Assembly (NCBI RefSeq): GCF_014268445.2
Contig: NZ_CP077089.1
Span: 6,557,779 to 6,621,778, forward strand
From: Pseudomonas tensinigenes
Lineage (GTDB): Bacteria > Pseudomonadota > Gammaproteobacteria > Pseudomonadales > Pseudomonadaceae
DNA: 64,000 nucleotides
Direction of reading: 5' to 3'
Below are positions 21,018 to 29,448 of this stretch, one piece after another; the stretch's first letter is position 1, and the number at the start of each line of letters is the position of its first letter. The translations under genes were made by a program, and so were the position numbers. The notes beneath the pieces are model-generated. The model ran no database searches. It saw only the letters and a program-made list of their open reading frames with translations, and was not told where the DNA came from.

Positions 21018-21392
21018 ATGCGCTTCAAACTCATCGCCGTCGCCGCCCTCGCCTTGTTGGCGAGCGGCTGCGCCACCCCGCCACCGCCAGAGCCGGGCAG
21101 CGCCGCGAGCAAAGTCGTGGCCATGGGTCCGCAGAAACACATCGTCGTCGGCGCCATGCGCGTCGCTCGCGAAAATGGTTTCATGACGGTCAATGTGCAG
21201 TTGAGCAACACCCTCAACAGCAACAAGATTTTCTACTACCGCTTCGCCTGGCTCGGCGCGGAAGGTTTCCCGATCGCCGAAGAAGAAGTGTGGAAAAGCC
21301 AAATGATGTACGGCGCCCAGACCAGCTTCATTCAAGGCATCGCCCCGACCCCGAAAGCCGTGGACTTCCGTCTGGAAATCAAGACGCCGTAA
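21018..21392 (+). CDS. ycfL: YcfL-like lipoprotein (DUF1425)
   Basis: A 124-residue lipoprotein with lipobox ASGC (Cys19) and a Pro-rich linker. A single beta-sandwich domain follows: MTVNVQLSNTLNSNKIFYYRF, then FPIAEEEVWKS and a basic end. In E. coli ycfL lies directly upstream of lpoB, and that adjacency is kept here. The domain resembles small immunoglobulin-like folds, and its function is unknown. GAACGGAG precedes the ATG. Confidence 0.85.
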   Translation: MRFKLIAVAALALLASGCATPPPPEPGSAASKVVAMGPQKHIVVGAMRVARENGFMTVNVQLSNTLNSNKIFYYRFAWLGAEGFPIAEEEVWKSQMMYGAQTSFIQGIAPTPKAVDFRLEIKTP

Positions 21393-21428
21393 GCCTGCCA
21401 CCCTATTCCTGATTTAGAGAGCATTCCC

Positions 21429-22016
21429 ATGTTTGCACGCTTTTCCTGCATCGCCGTTATCGCCCTGCTGGCCTCCGGTTGCGCCAACACTTCGCCGACC
21501 CTGGGCAGCAAGAACATCAGCTACGGCGACACCAAAGCGGTTGAAACCGTGACCAACGAATTCGGTTCGACCGACCTGCAAATGATCGCCGAGTCGATGA
21601 CCCGCTCGCTGGCTCAGTCCGGCATCCTGCAGGGCCGTCCGGTGGTTCAGGTCTACGACGTGAAGAACAAGACCAGCGAGTACATCGATACGCGCGAAAT
21701 CACCACCAGCATCAAGACTCAGTTGATGAAGACTGGCGTAGCGCGCTTCGCCAGCGACAACAACGCAATGCAAAGCCAGGTTGACCAGCTCAAGCTGCAA
21801 AACCAGAGCGGTCTGTACAAGAAAAGCACCGTGGCCAAGACTGGCAACATGGTTGCCGCCAAGTACCGCATCGAAGGTTCGATCAGCTCGATCGTCAAGC
21901 GCAGCAGCGACTACAAGGACGTCTTCTACAAATTCAGCCTGCAACTGATCGACGTTGAAAGCGGTCTGGCCGAGTGGATGGACGAAAAAGATATCCGCAA
22001 AACCACGGAGCGTTAA
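21429..22016 (+). CDS. lpoB: LpoB-like penicillin-binding protein activator
   Basis: A 195-residue outer-membrane lipoprotein with lipobox ASGC (Cys18). The LpoB/CsgG-like alpha/beta domain shows STDLQMIAESMTRSLAQS, RPVVQVYDVKNKTSEYIDTREITTSIKTQL and AKYRIEGSISSI. E. coli LpoB crosses the periplasm to stimulate PBP1b. Pseudomonas also has a different activator (LpoP) for that enzyme, so the partner here is uncertain. It is translated just before the LpoB-like gene at 22020. Confidence 0.85.
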   Translation: MFARFSCIAVIALLASGCANTSPTLGSKNISYGDTKAVETVTNEFGSTDLQMIAESMTRSLAQSGILQGRPVVQVYDVKNKTSEYIDTREITTSIKTQLMKTGVARFASDNNAMQSQVDQLKLQNQSGLYKKSTVAKTGNMVAAKYRIEGSISSIVKRSSDYKDVFYKFSLQLIDVESGLAEWMDEKDIRKTTER

Positions 22017-22019
22017 TTG

Positions 22020-22763
22020 ATGCGCGCATGGATTGGCATGATGGCCCTGGCTTGCGCGTTCAGCGCGCAAGCGGCCCCAAAAGTCGCGGTGACGGATCTG
22101 GCTTACCAGGAACGTGTGGAGCAATACATCCACATCGTTTCGGCCCAGAGCAATCATCGCGAGGGTTACTACAGCTCCAGTGGCTCTTCGAGCTACAACG
22201 AGATTGAAGCAACGACCAGCTACATCGAACAGACCGAGCTGCGCAAATTCACTGGCGACATCAAGGGTGAAATTCTGCGTACCGGCATGTTCCAGCTGGT
22301 GCAGGGCACGCCGTACACCGCGTCGTCCAAGGGTGACGTCTACGACGTGATCAAGCGCATCAAGGCCGGCAACTTCAAAGGCGCCGACTATGTGCTGTTC
22401 GGCACTGTTTCGGACATCGACTTCACCCAGGACATCAACGAGCTGGCGAACACCGACAGCTATTCGGCGGTGCTGGGCCTGACGCTGGTGGCGGACTTCA
22501 GCCTGATCAACACCAAGACCTTCGAAATCACCTCGGCCTTCACGGCGATGGGTGAAGCGCAGGACACCAAACTGGTGAACCACCGCGACATCAAGATCTC
22601 GCTGAACCGTCCTCGGGTGGTGCGTGACGTGTCCAAGGCCTTGGGTGAAGACGTGGCCGGGCAACTGAGCATGCAGCTCGGTGGCGGCGGTTACGAGCAG
22701 CCGCGCGAAGCACCGCAGCGCAACAATCTGCCGCGTGATACCGCGCCGGTGATTTTGCGCTGA
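22020..22763 (+). CDS. Periplasmic LpoB/CsgG-like protein without lipobox
   Basis: A 247-residue protein with a signal peptide (MRAWIGMMALACAFSAQA) and no lipobox cysteine, so it is predicted to be soluble in the periplasm. The core (KVAVTDLAYQE, TELRKFTGDIKGEILRTGMFQLVQG, GADYVLFGTVSDI) has the fold signature shared by LpoB and CsgG-type proteins. It starts three bases after the lpoB stop. An overlapping TTG at 22017 is possible, but the ATG at 22020 fits better with GGAG upstream. It ends in a Gly- and Pro-rich tail. The role is unknown; context suggests it works with LpoB and YcfL. Confidence 0.8.
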   Translation: MRAWIGMMALACAFSAQAAPKVAVTDLAYQERVEQYIHIVSAQSNHREGYYSSSGSSSYNEIEATTSYIEQTELRKFTGDIKGEILRTGMFQLVQGTPYTASSKGDVYDVIKRIKAGNFKGADYVLFGTVSDIDFTQDINELANTDSYSAVLGLTLVADFSLINTKTFEITSAFTAMGEAQDTKLVNHRDIKISLNRPRVVRDVSKALGEDVAGQLSMQLGGGGYEQPREAPQRNNLPRDTAPVILR

Positions 22764-22832
22764 TGACTGGCCCCTGATCTTTCCCATGCACCGCGTGGGA
22801 ATGCATCCCGGAACGCTCCGCGTTTCAGCCAC

Positions 22833-22864
22833 AAAAAAGGCGACCCGCAAAGGTCGCCTTTTTT
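22833..22864 (+). terminator. Intrinsic terminator of the lpoB operon
   Basis: AAAAAGGCGACC-CGCAAA-GGTCGCCTTTTTT hairpin with a T-run, placed between the operon and the convergent LysE gene. It could serve both directions. Confidence 0.85.
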
Positions 22865-22877
22865 CTGCCTGCGATGT

Positions 22878-23510
22878 TTACGCCGCCGCTTTACGCAACG
22901 TCGCCATAAACGCCGCGGCACCGATGAACAGCCCGGCAAACGTGCGGTTCATGCGCTTCTGCTGCTGCGGTGTGCGCAACAGACGCAACACCTTCGACGC
23001 CAGACCGGTGTAGCCGGCCATCACGATCAGGTCGACGCAGACCATGGTCACGCCAATCACCAGATATTGAATCAGCAACGGCGCATGCGGGTTGATGAAC
23101 TGCGGCAGCACCGCGAGCATGAAGACCAAAGCCTTGGGGTTGCTGATGTTCACCAGAAAGCCACGGAATATTAGCGCCAGCGGTTTGCCGATCGGCCGCA
23201 CCGCCGCGTCATCACTCATGTCCATGGGCTCTGCGCGCCATTGCTTGATGGCCAGATACACGAGGTAAGCCACACCAAACCATTTGATCGCGTGGAAGGC
23301 CGTTGCCGAAGCGGTCAGGATCGCGCCAACACCGGCGCCGACAATCGCGATTTGCACCGCCAGGCCAATCTGCAGGCCGAGGGCGTTCCAGTAACCGCGC
23401 CAGAAACCGTATTGCAGACCGCTGGACATCGACGCAATGGCGCCAGCACCCGGAGACAGACTGATCACCCAGCAGGCGGCAAAAAACGCCAGCCATGTTT
23501 GAAGCTCCAT
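22878..23510 (-). CDS. LysE/RhtB-family amino-acid exporter
   Basis: A 210-residue inner-membrane protein with about six membrane segments. The family signature SLSPGAGAIASMSSGLQYGFWRG lies near residues 17-39. FLVNISNPKALVFMLAVLPQF near 114-134 is the second conserved block. It probably exports an amino acid or homoserine-like compound; the substrate is not readable. I chose the ATG at 23510 with GAGG upstream; longer in-frame starts add a hydrophilic stretch foreign to the family. Confidence 0.88.
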   Translation of the reverse strand: MELQTWLAFFAACWVISLSPGAGAIASMSSGLQYGFWRGYWNALGLQIGLAVQIAIVGAGVGAILTASATAFHAIKWFGVAYLVYLAIKQWRAEPMDMSDDAAVRPIGKPLALIFRGFLVNISNPKALVFMLAVLPQFINPHAPLLIQYLVIGVTMVCVDLIVMAGYTGLASKVLRLLRTPQQQKRMNRTFAGLFIGAAAFMATLRKAAA

Positions 23511-23570
23511 CGCACACCTCGCATCTGAATCGTGACAGACGCTCAAGCTAATGCGGATTGGGGCTAAAAG

Positions 23571-23650
23571 CAAAAGATCGCAGCCTGCGGCAGCTCCTAC
23601 ACGGGATTGACGTTCACCCTGTAGGAGCTGCCGAAGGCTGCGATCTTTTG
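23571..23650. repeat. Inverted repeat pair, GTAGGAGCTGCCGAAGGCTG family
   Basis: A second repeat family: AAAGATCGCAGCCTGCGGCA and its complement around a short spacer, at the 3' end of the MscS gene. A single copy of the same unit is at 51517. Confidence 0.85.
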
Positions 23651-23666
23651 ATCTTGCTTGGAAAAT

Positions 23667-24248
23667 CTACTTCTCGAATCCGCTGGAAGGAAACACATCC
23701 GTCCCGCGCCAACGCCGCACCGAGCGCTGGAAGAACAGACTGTTGGGCACTTGCACCATGGCGCTGCCAGTCCCCAGCTCTTCAGCCTCGATCAACGTGG
23801 TGTAGAGCAGATTGATCGCCACCACCCGGCCTTTGACGCCCGGCTTGTCCGTGGTGTCCACCAGCTCAACGATATCGCCCAGCCGAAACGGCCCGACCGT
23901 GAAGATCAGAATCGCGCAGAGCAAATTCGACAACACACTCCACATCGCGAAGAACGCCACCGCTGCCACCGCAACGAAACCCGACAGCGCCGTCCACAAC
24001 ACCGTGGCCGAGACACCGAGGCGCTCCAATACGAAGATCAGCGCGCTGCCCATGATCAACCAACGCAGCACGCCACGCAGCGGCATCAGCAACTGCGGCG
24101 GGAACGGATAGCGCTCGCCCAACCGGGTCAGGCCTTTGGCGACGAAGCGCTGGGTGAGATAGCCGGCCAGCAGGATCAGCAGAATCTGCACCGTAAACCA
24201 GATCGGCTCGACCCACACCGCCGGCAGCGGCAGCTTGAACGCTTCCAT
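23667..24248 (-). CDS. Small MscS-type mechanosensitive channel protein
   Basis: A 193-residue inner-membrane protein. It has three or four hydrophobic segments, then the MscS pore-helix and beta-domain region (GFVAVAAVAFFAMWSVLSNLLCAI, then PFRLGDIVEL and VKGRVVAINLLYTTLI). It ends soon after the beta domain, so it lacks the C-terminal cage of full MscS. The ATG overlaps the stop codon of the ABC-F gene (TGATG), which indicates translational coupling. It probably relieves osmotic pressure; gating properties cannot be inferred. Confidence 0.85.
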   Translation of the reverse strand: MEAFKLPLPAVWVEPIWFTVQILLILLAGYLTQRFVAKGLTRLGERYPFPPQLLMPLRGVLRWLIMGSALIFVLERLGVSATVLWTALSGFVAVAAVAFFAMWSVLSNLLCAILIFTVGPFRLGDIVELVDTTDKPGVKGRVVAINLLYTTLIEAEELGTGSAMVQVPNSLFFQRSVRRWRGTDVFPSSGFEK

Positions 24249-26158
24249 CAGGACAGCGCCTCCAGCTCCGCCTGCATGCTTTCCAGCACCTCGAGGGCTT
24301 CCATCCACGCTTCTTCCAACTCGCCTTCGCGAACCTTCAGTTTGGCCTGCTCGGCCAACAGATCGCGTAATTCGTTCTTGCGCGCTGGCTCGTAGATGTC
24401 GCTGTCGCCAAGGCTCGCATCGACCTTGGCGAGTTTCTCGTGGAGCTTGCCCAGTTCGGCTTCGAGCTTGTCGGCTTCACGCTTGTGCGGGGCCAGTTGC
24501 TGACGCAACGCGGCGGCCGCCTGACGCTGAGCCTTCTTGTCGGTCTTGTCCGGATTGACCGGGGTGTTGCTGACCGGCGCGTTGCGCTGGCGGTATTCCA
24601 CCAGCCAGCGTGCGTAGTCTTCGAGGTCGCCATCGAACTCTTCGACCTTGCCGTCAGCGACCAGGTAGAAATTGTCGGTGGTGCTCTTGAGCAAATGCCG
24701 ATCGTGAGACACCACCAGCACCGCGCCGCTGAATTCCTGCAGCGCCATGGTCAGCGCCAGGCGCATTTCCAGATCGAGGTGGTTGGTCGGTTCGTCGAGC
24801 AGCAACAGGTTCGGACGTTCCCAAGCGATCAGCGCCAAGGCCAGACGCGCCTTTTCGCCACCGGAGAAATTCAGTACCGGCTCATCGATGCGCGCGCCAC
24901 GGAAGTCGAAACCACCGAGGAAATCACGCAGGGTCTGCTCGCGTTCGGTCGGCGCCAGACGCTGCATGTGCAACAACGGGCTGGCCTTGGAATCCAACGA
25001 GTCGAGTTGATGTTGAGCGAAATAGCCGACCACGGTGTTCTCGCCACGGGTCAGGCGCCCGGCGATCGGTGACAGTTCGCCGGCGAGGTTCTTGATCAGT
25101 GTCGATTTACCCGCGCCGTTCGGGCCAAGCAGGCCGATCCGCGCACCCGGGGTCAGTTGCAGCTTGACCTTCTCGAGGATGGTTTTTTCGCCGTAACCCA
25201 AGCTGGCATCGGACAGGTCGATCAGCGGGCTGGAGATCTTGGTCGACTCGCGGAAGACGAAATCGAACGGTGAATCAACGTGGGCCGCCGACAACTCTTC
25301 CATCCGTTCCAAGGCTTTGATCCGGCTCTGCGCCTGACGGGCCTTGGTCGCTTGCGCCTTGAAGCGGGCGATGTAGCTTTCCATGTGCGCACGTTGCGCC
25401 TGCTGCTTCTCGTAGGCCTGTTGCTGCTGGGCCAGACGTTCGGCACGGGCGCGCTCGAACGCGGTGTAGCCGCCGCGATACAAGGTGATTTTGCGCTGAT
25501 CGACGTGGGCCACGTGATCGACGACTTCGTCGAGGAAATCGCGGTCGTGGGAGATCAGCAGCAAGGTGCCCGGATAGCTTTTCAGCCAATCTTCGAGCCA
25601 GATGATTGCGTCGAGGTCCAAGTGGTTGGTCGGTTCGTCGAGCAACAACAGGTCCGACGGGCACATTAATGCCTGCGCCAGGTTCAGACGCATCCGCCAG
25701 CCGCCGGAGAAATCCCCGACCTGACGATCCATCTGCTCGTTGGTGAAACCGAGACCGGCCAGCAGCTTGCGCGCCCGCGCATCGGCGGTGTAACCGTCGG
25801 CGCTGTCGAGTTCGGAATGCAGACGGGCCTGAGCGGCACCGTCGTGCGCCGCTTCGGCGGCGGCGAGGTCACGTTGCACCTCACGTAGACGCAAGTCGCC
25901 ATCGAGCACATAGTCGACGGCAAGGCGCTCAAGCGTCTCGATTTCCTGGCGCATGTGGGCGATGCGCCAGTCAGCCGGCAGGAAGCAATCACCCGAGTCG
26001 GGGTGCAGCTCACCCCGAATCAGGGCAAACAGGCTCGATTTGCCGGCGCCGTTGGCACCGATGAGGCCGGCTTTGTGGCCGGCGTGCAGGGTCAGCTCGG
26101 CGTCTTCTAGCAGACGTTGCGGGCCACGCTGTAAAGTCAGGTTCTGAAGTCGGATCAT
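24248..26158 (-). CDS. yheS: ABC-F family ATPase (YheS-like)
   Basis: A 636-residue soluble protein with two ABC domains and no membrane segments. Domain 1 has GANGAGKSS, FSGGWRMRLNLAQAL and LLLLDEPTNHLD. Domain 2 has GPNGAGKST, FSGGEKARLALAL and LLLLDEPTNHLD. The charged linker (about 235-300, rich in Gln, Arg and Ala) and a C-terminal coiled coil (about 540-636) match YheS. ABC-F proteins bind the ribosomal E site and modulate translation. The gene is followed by and coupled to the MscS-type gene. Confidence 0.93.
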   Translation of the reverse strand: MIRLQNLTLQRGPQRLLEDAELTLHAGHKAGLIGANGAGKSSLFALIRGELHPDSGDCFLPADWRIAHMRQEIETLERLAVDYVLDGDLRLREVQRDLAAAEAAHDGAAQARLHSELDSADGYTADARARKLLAGLGFTNEQMDRQVGDFSGGWRMRLNLAQALMCPSDLLLLDEPTNHLDLDAIIWLEDWLKSYPGTLLLISHDRDFLDEVVDHVAHVDQRKITLYRGGYTAFERARAERLAQQQQAYEKQQAQRAHMESYIARFKAQATKARQAQSRIKALERMEELSAAHVDSPFDFVFRESTKISSPLIDLSDASLGYGEKTILEKVKLQLTPGARIGLLGPNGAGKSTLIKNLAGELSPIAGRLTRGENTVVGYFAQHQLDSLDSKASPLLHMQRLAPTEREQTLRDFLGGFDFRGARIDEPVLNFSGGEKARLALALIAWERPNLLLLDEPTNHLDLEMRLALTMALQEFSGAVLVVSHDRHLLKSTTDNFYLVADGKVEEFDGDLEDYARWLVEYRQRNAPVSNTPVNPDKTDKKAQRQAAAALRQQLAPHKREADKLEAELGKLHEKLAKVDASLGDSDIYEPARKNELRDLLAEQAKLKVREGELEEAWMEALEVLESMQAELEALS

Positions 26159-26208
26159 AATGGCGGCGGAGTCTACCAGCTTCGCTCACAACTGGCGCGA
26201 GTAGCACG

Positions 26209-26670
26209 ATGTCCTCTGACCTGTGGAGCTTTTCCCTTGCCACCTACGCCCGACCGGGCGTGGAAGATGCTTGTCTGCAACTGCAAACGGCGGGCGCGAA
26301 TGTGTGCCTGCTGCTGTGTGGTTTGTGGCTGGAACAACGCGGGGTGACTTGCGATGAACAACGCGTAAGGCAGCTTCAGGCGCTGACCGGTCAGTGGGAT
26401 ATCGAGGTGGTGCAGCCGCTGCGAACCCTGCGCATGCAATGGAAAGCGCGGGCGGTGGATGACGCGGTTTTGAAAGGCATGCGCGAGCAGATCAAATCAC
26501 TGGAGCTGGAAGCTGAGCGAGCGTTGCTGTCACGGCTTGAGGGTGTGGCGCAGGAGTGGATGGAAAACGACGCAGGCTCGGAAACCTGGCTGGAAGAATT
26601 GGCCGGCACGGCAGCCAGCCCGAACCGCGACGCGCTGCAAGTGCTGCGCGTCGCGGCAACCGACACTTAG
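26209..26670 (+). CDS. TIGR02444-family protein (DUF2390)
   Basis: A 153-residue cytoplasmic, mostly helical protein that begins MSSDLWSFSLATYARPGVEDACLQLQ and has LLLCGLWLEQRG near 35. The family is found next to the ABC-F and algP genes in Pseudomonas; its function is unknown. It is divergent from the ABC-F gene. Its stop codon overlaps the convergent algP stop by four bases. Confidence 0.85.
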   Translation: MSSDLWSFSLATYARPGVEDACLQLQTAGANVCLLLCGLWLEQRGVTCDEQRVRQLQALTGQWDIEVVQPLRTLRMQWKARAVDDAVLKGMREQIKSLELEAERALLSRLEGVAQEWMENDAGSETWLEELAGTAASPNRDALQVLRVAATDT

Positions 26671-27890
26671 GAAGCGCTGGTTGGGTTGTTGCTGGTGCTC
26701 GACACAGCGGCTGGCGATGGCGCAGTCGATGGCGTCGAGGTAGTCGCGGCTGGAGCAGCTGCCGATGGCGCAGCCGACGCTGCCGGTGCGGCAGGCTTAG
26801 CGGCAGGCGCGGTAGCCGGTTTAGCGGCAGCTGGTTTGGCAGCGGCTGGTTTGGCAGCGGCTGGCTTTTTAACGGCTGGTTTTGCAGCTGGTTTTGCAGC
26901 TGGCTTGGCGGCTGGTTTTGCAGCAACAGGTTTGGCAGCAGCATTCGCTGGCTTGGCAGCAGCGGCCGGTTTAGCGGCTGGCTTGGCTGCCGGTTTGGCG
27001 GCGGCATTCACGGCTGGCTTGGCAGCAGCTTTTGCTGGTGCTTTTGCAGCTGGTTTGGCGGCAGCTGGTTTAGCGACAGTCTTGGCAGCTGGTTTTGCAG
27101 CAGCAGTTTTAGCAGCAGGTTTTGCGGCAGCTTTGGCAGCAGGTTTAGCTGCGGCGGTTTTCGCTGGAGCAGCTTTTGCTGCAGCTGGTTTGGCGGCTGG
27201 TTTTGCAGCGGCGGCACGGGTAGCCGGCTTGGCAGCGGCAGTACGCGCAGCAGGTTTTGCCGCCGTGGTTTTAACCGCTGGTTTTGCAGCGCTCGCCGCA
27301 GCAGGTTTCTTCGCTGCAGGTTTTGCGGCCGCTTTGGCAGCTGGTTTTGCAGCGGCTTTTACCGGTGTTTTTGCAGCTGGCTTGGCAGCGGTTTTAGCAG
27401 CAGGCTTGGCCGCTGCGGTTTTCGCTGGAGCTTTTGCAGCAGCAGGTTTGGCTGCAGCTTTCTTCGCCGGTGCCGCTGCCGGTTTGGCTGCGCGGGTGGA
27501 CAATACTTTGCCCACGGCTTCTTGAACGCGACCAACACCCTGAGCCAGTTTCAGGCTTTCCTGGGCATCGCGCTTGAGTTGCAGAATGTAGCTGCGAGTG
27601 TCGGACTGACGATCCTTCAAGGCATCGAGCAGGTCTTCCAGTTCTTTCACGGCGCCTTTGGCTTTGGTCTGTGCCTTGGCTTTGCCGGCGGCAGCTGCGT
27701 CCTGCAATTTGGTGCGGGACTTGTGCAGTTTTTCTTGCGCCTTGCCGCGTTGCTTTTCCAGTTTGGCGAGCAGTTTTTCAGCATCAGCCAAAGCTTGAGA
27801 GCAAGCGTTTTCCAGATGCTCGAGCAAGCTGCCCGAGAGTTGTTGGAGTAAGTGCAACGGAGTATTTACAGGCTTCTTGGTGGCCGACAT
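26667..27890 (-). CDS. algP: AlgP, histone H1-like protein with KPAA repeats
   Basis: A 407-residue protein. The first 130 residues form a charged helical, probably coiled-coil region (LLQQLSGSLLEHLENACSQA, LEKQRGKAQEKLHKSRTKLQ). The remainder is about 55 tandem KPAA-like units (AAKPAAKPAA, AAAKPAAKT) that resemble histone H1 tails. In P. aeruginosa AlgP (AlgR3) binds DNA and affects alginate transcription. The repeat DNA is built from short GC-rich units and is likely to vary in length between strains. It ends on the stop of the TIGR02444 gene. Confidence 0.93.
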   Translation of the reverse strand: MSATKKPVNTPLHLLQQLSGSLLEHLENACSQALADAEKLLAKLEKQRGKAQEKLHKSRTKLQDAAAAGKAKAQTKAKGAVKELEDLLDALKDRQSDTRSYILQLKRDAQESLKLAQGVGRVQEAVGKVLSTRAAKPAAAPAKKAAAKPAAAKAPAKTAAAKPAAKTAAKPAAKTPVKAAAKPAAKAAAKPAAKKPAAASAAKPAVKTTAAKPAARTAAAKPATRAAAAKPAAKPAAAKAAPAKTAAAKPAAKAAAKPAAKTAAAKPAAKTVAKPAAAKPAAKAPAKAAAKPAVNAAAKPAAKPAAKPAAAAKPANAAAKPVAAKPAAKPAAKPAAKPAVKKPAAAKPAAAKPAAAKPATAPAAKPAAPAASAAPSAAAPAATTSTPSTAPSPAAVSSTSNNPTSAS

Positions 27891-28082
27891 GGTTTACCTC
27901 CTGGCTGACGTGAGTGCGGCTCATACTAGACCTCTGCAGTTACCGCCGCTAGGGCATCTTGACAGTATCGATTGCGTTGCGTTGCACCGAATCGAAAATG
28001 TTCTGCGCGAAGTCAAAAGCAGTTCACCGTTGGCGACGTTCGCGCTGGCATAATCCACCCCATCTCAGGACGGAGAGTGCCC

Positions 28083-28748
28083 ATGTCGCGCTACTTTTTT
28101 TTATCCCTCTGGATGATTTTTTCGGCCGCTCATGCGGACGAAAAAACCACCGCGAATGATGCTCACGATCTGGCCTACAGCCTCGGTGCCAGCCTCGGTG
28201 AACGGCTGCGCCAGGAAGTCCCGCAATTGCAGATTCAAGCGTTGGTCGACGGCTTGCAGCAAGCCTATCAAGGCAAGCCGCTGGCATTGAGCGAGGCCCG
28301 CATCGAGCAGATTCTGGCCGATCACGAATCGCAGAATGCCGAACACTCGGCACAGCCTTCGAGCGACGCGGCGATGGAAAACGAACAGCGTTTTCTCACC
28401 GCTGAAAAAGCCAAACCAGGCGTGAAGGAACTGGCCGACGGCATCCTGCTCACCGAGCTGACGCCTGGCACCGGCACCAAGGCCGGGCCTGACGGAAAGG
28501 TGCAGGTGCTGTATGTCGGGCGACTACCCGACGGGACAGTGTTCGATCAGAACACTCAGCCGCAATGGTTCAATCTCGACAGTGTGATTGCCGGGTGGCG
28601 CACTGCGTTGCAGAACATGCCGGTGGGCGCGAAATGGCGTCTGGTGATTCCATCGGATCAGGCCTATGGCGCCGACGGTGCCGGCGACTTGATCGCACCG
28701 TTCACACCGCTGGTGTTCGAAGTCGAATTGCGTGGTGCGACCAGTTGA
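28083..28748 (+). CDS. fklB: FKBP-type peptidyl-prolyl isomerase
   Basis: A 221-residue periplasmic protein. The signal peptide ends near AAHADE. A helical dimerisation domain (about 25-115: DLAYSLGASLGERL) is followed by an FKBP domain (about 115-221). FKBP motifs visible are VQVLYVGRLPDGTVFDQN, VIAGWRTALQNMPVGAKWRL and IPSDQAYGADGAGDLI. It probably helps fold envelope proteins, as do FkpA and Mip. I chose the ATG at 28083 with GGAG upstream, which gives the signal peptide. It is divergent from algP and convergent with algQ. Confidence 0.88.
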   Translation: MSRYFFLSLWMIFSAAHADEKTTANDAHDLAYSLGASLGERLRQEVPQLQIQALVDGLQQAYQGKPLALSEARIEQILADHESQNAEHSAQPSSDAAMENEQRFLTAEKAKPGVKELADGILLTELTPGTGTKAGPDGKVQVLYVGRLPDGTVFDQNTQPQWFNLDSVIAGWRTALQNMPVGAKWRLVIPSDQAYGADGAGDLIAPFTPLVFEVELRGATS

Positions 28749-28756
28749 TCGGGCAA

Positions 28757-28792
28757 CAAAAAACGGTGCGCTTGGGGGCGCACCGTTTTTTT
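28757..28792 (+). terminator. Intrinsic terminator between fklB and algQ
   Basis: AAAAACGGTGCGC-TTGGG-GGCGCACCGTTTTTT hairpin, with A- and T-runs on both sides, so it can terminate both convergent genes. Confidence 0.85.
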
Positions 28793-28806
28793 GATCAGGG
28801 TTCGGA

Positions 28807-29265
28807 TCAGGCCTGAACCGGATCCTCTTCCTTGTGTGCTGTGTGCAGCACTTCAATCAGGCAGTCTTCGAGTTCGAAGCGCTCGTGCAACAGGCCACCG
28901 AGTTCCTTGAACTTCTCGGCTACGCACTTGCCTTCATCGCACAGATCGTTGAAGGCGAGCAGCTTCTCGGTGATGACGTCGATGCGCGGATAGATCGTCT
29001 CGGCGAGCTCCAGACCGCGCTTGTCGTTGAACGCCTTGGCTTCGCCAGTCAGCTGTTCATAGATTTCGAAGTGCCCGGCCGATACATAATCGACCAACAC
29101 ACCGCAGAATTCCTGCAAGGGCTTGCGGCTCTCGGACAGCGACTCAGGCTGTGCGCCGAGCTTGTCGTAGGCGCCGATCAGCTCTTCACGCTCCTGCAAC
29201 CAGCGGTCGATCAGCAGATGAACTCCACCCCAGCGTTCCTGAGCATTCTGACAACTTTCGAGCAT
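28807..29265 (-). CDS. algQ: AlgQ, Rsd-family anti-sigma-70 regulator
   Basis: A 152-residue helical protein that starts [20 protein letters not shown], the Rsd/AlgQ signature. Rsd binds region 4 of sigma-70 and shifts RNA polymerase toward alternative sigma factors. AlgQ (AlgR2) in P. aeruginosa influences alginate and siderophore genes. [16 protein letters not shown] lies near the C-terminus. I chose the ATG at 29265 because it begins exactly at the family start; an upstream in-frame ATG adds nine residues. Together with algP this reproduces the P. aeruginosa arrangement. Confidence 0.93.
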   Translation of the reverse strand: MLESCQNAQERWGGVHLLIDRWLQEREELIGAYDKLGAQPESLSESRKPLQEFCGVLVDYVSAGHFEIYEQLTGEAKAFNDKRGLELAETIYPRIDVITEKLLAFNDLCDEGKCVAEKFKELGGLLHERFELEDCLIEVLHTAHKEEDPVQA

Positions 29266-29448
29266 GGCGATCTCTCTTCCCTTGTGGGTCATGCTGCTCT
29301 ACACCCGCGCCCCTCTTTTGATTTTGACTTGGGGGACGGCCGGGCAGAGCGTCATCGAGCAACATAAATCCAATGACACGTGCGGGCCAGATTATGCCCG
29401 CACGCCTATGGCTTCAAGGTACGCAGGAGATAAAGTTCATACAAGTGT

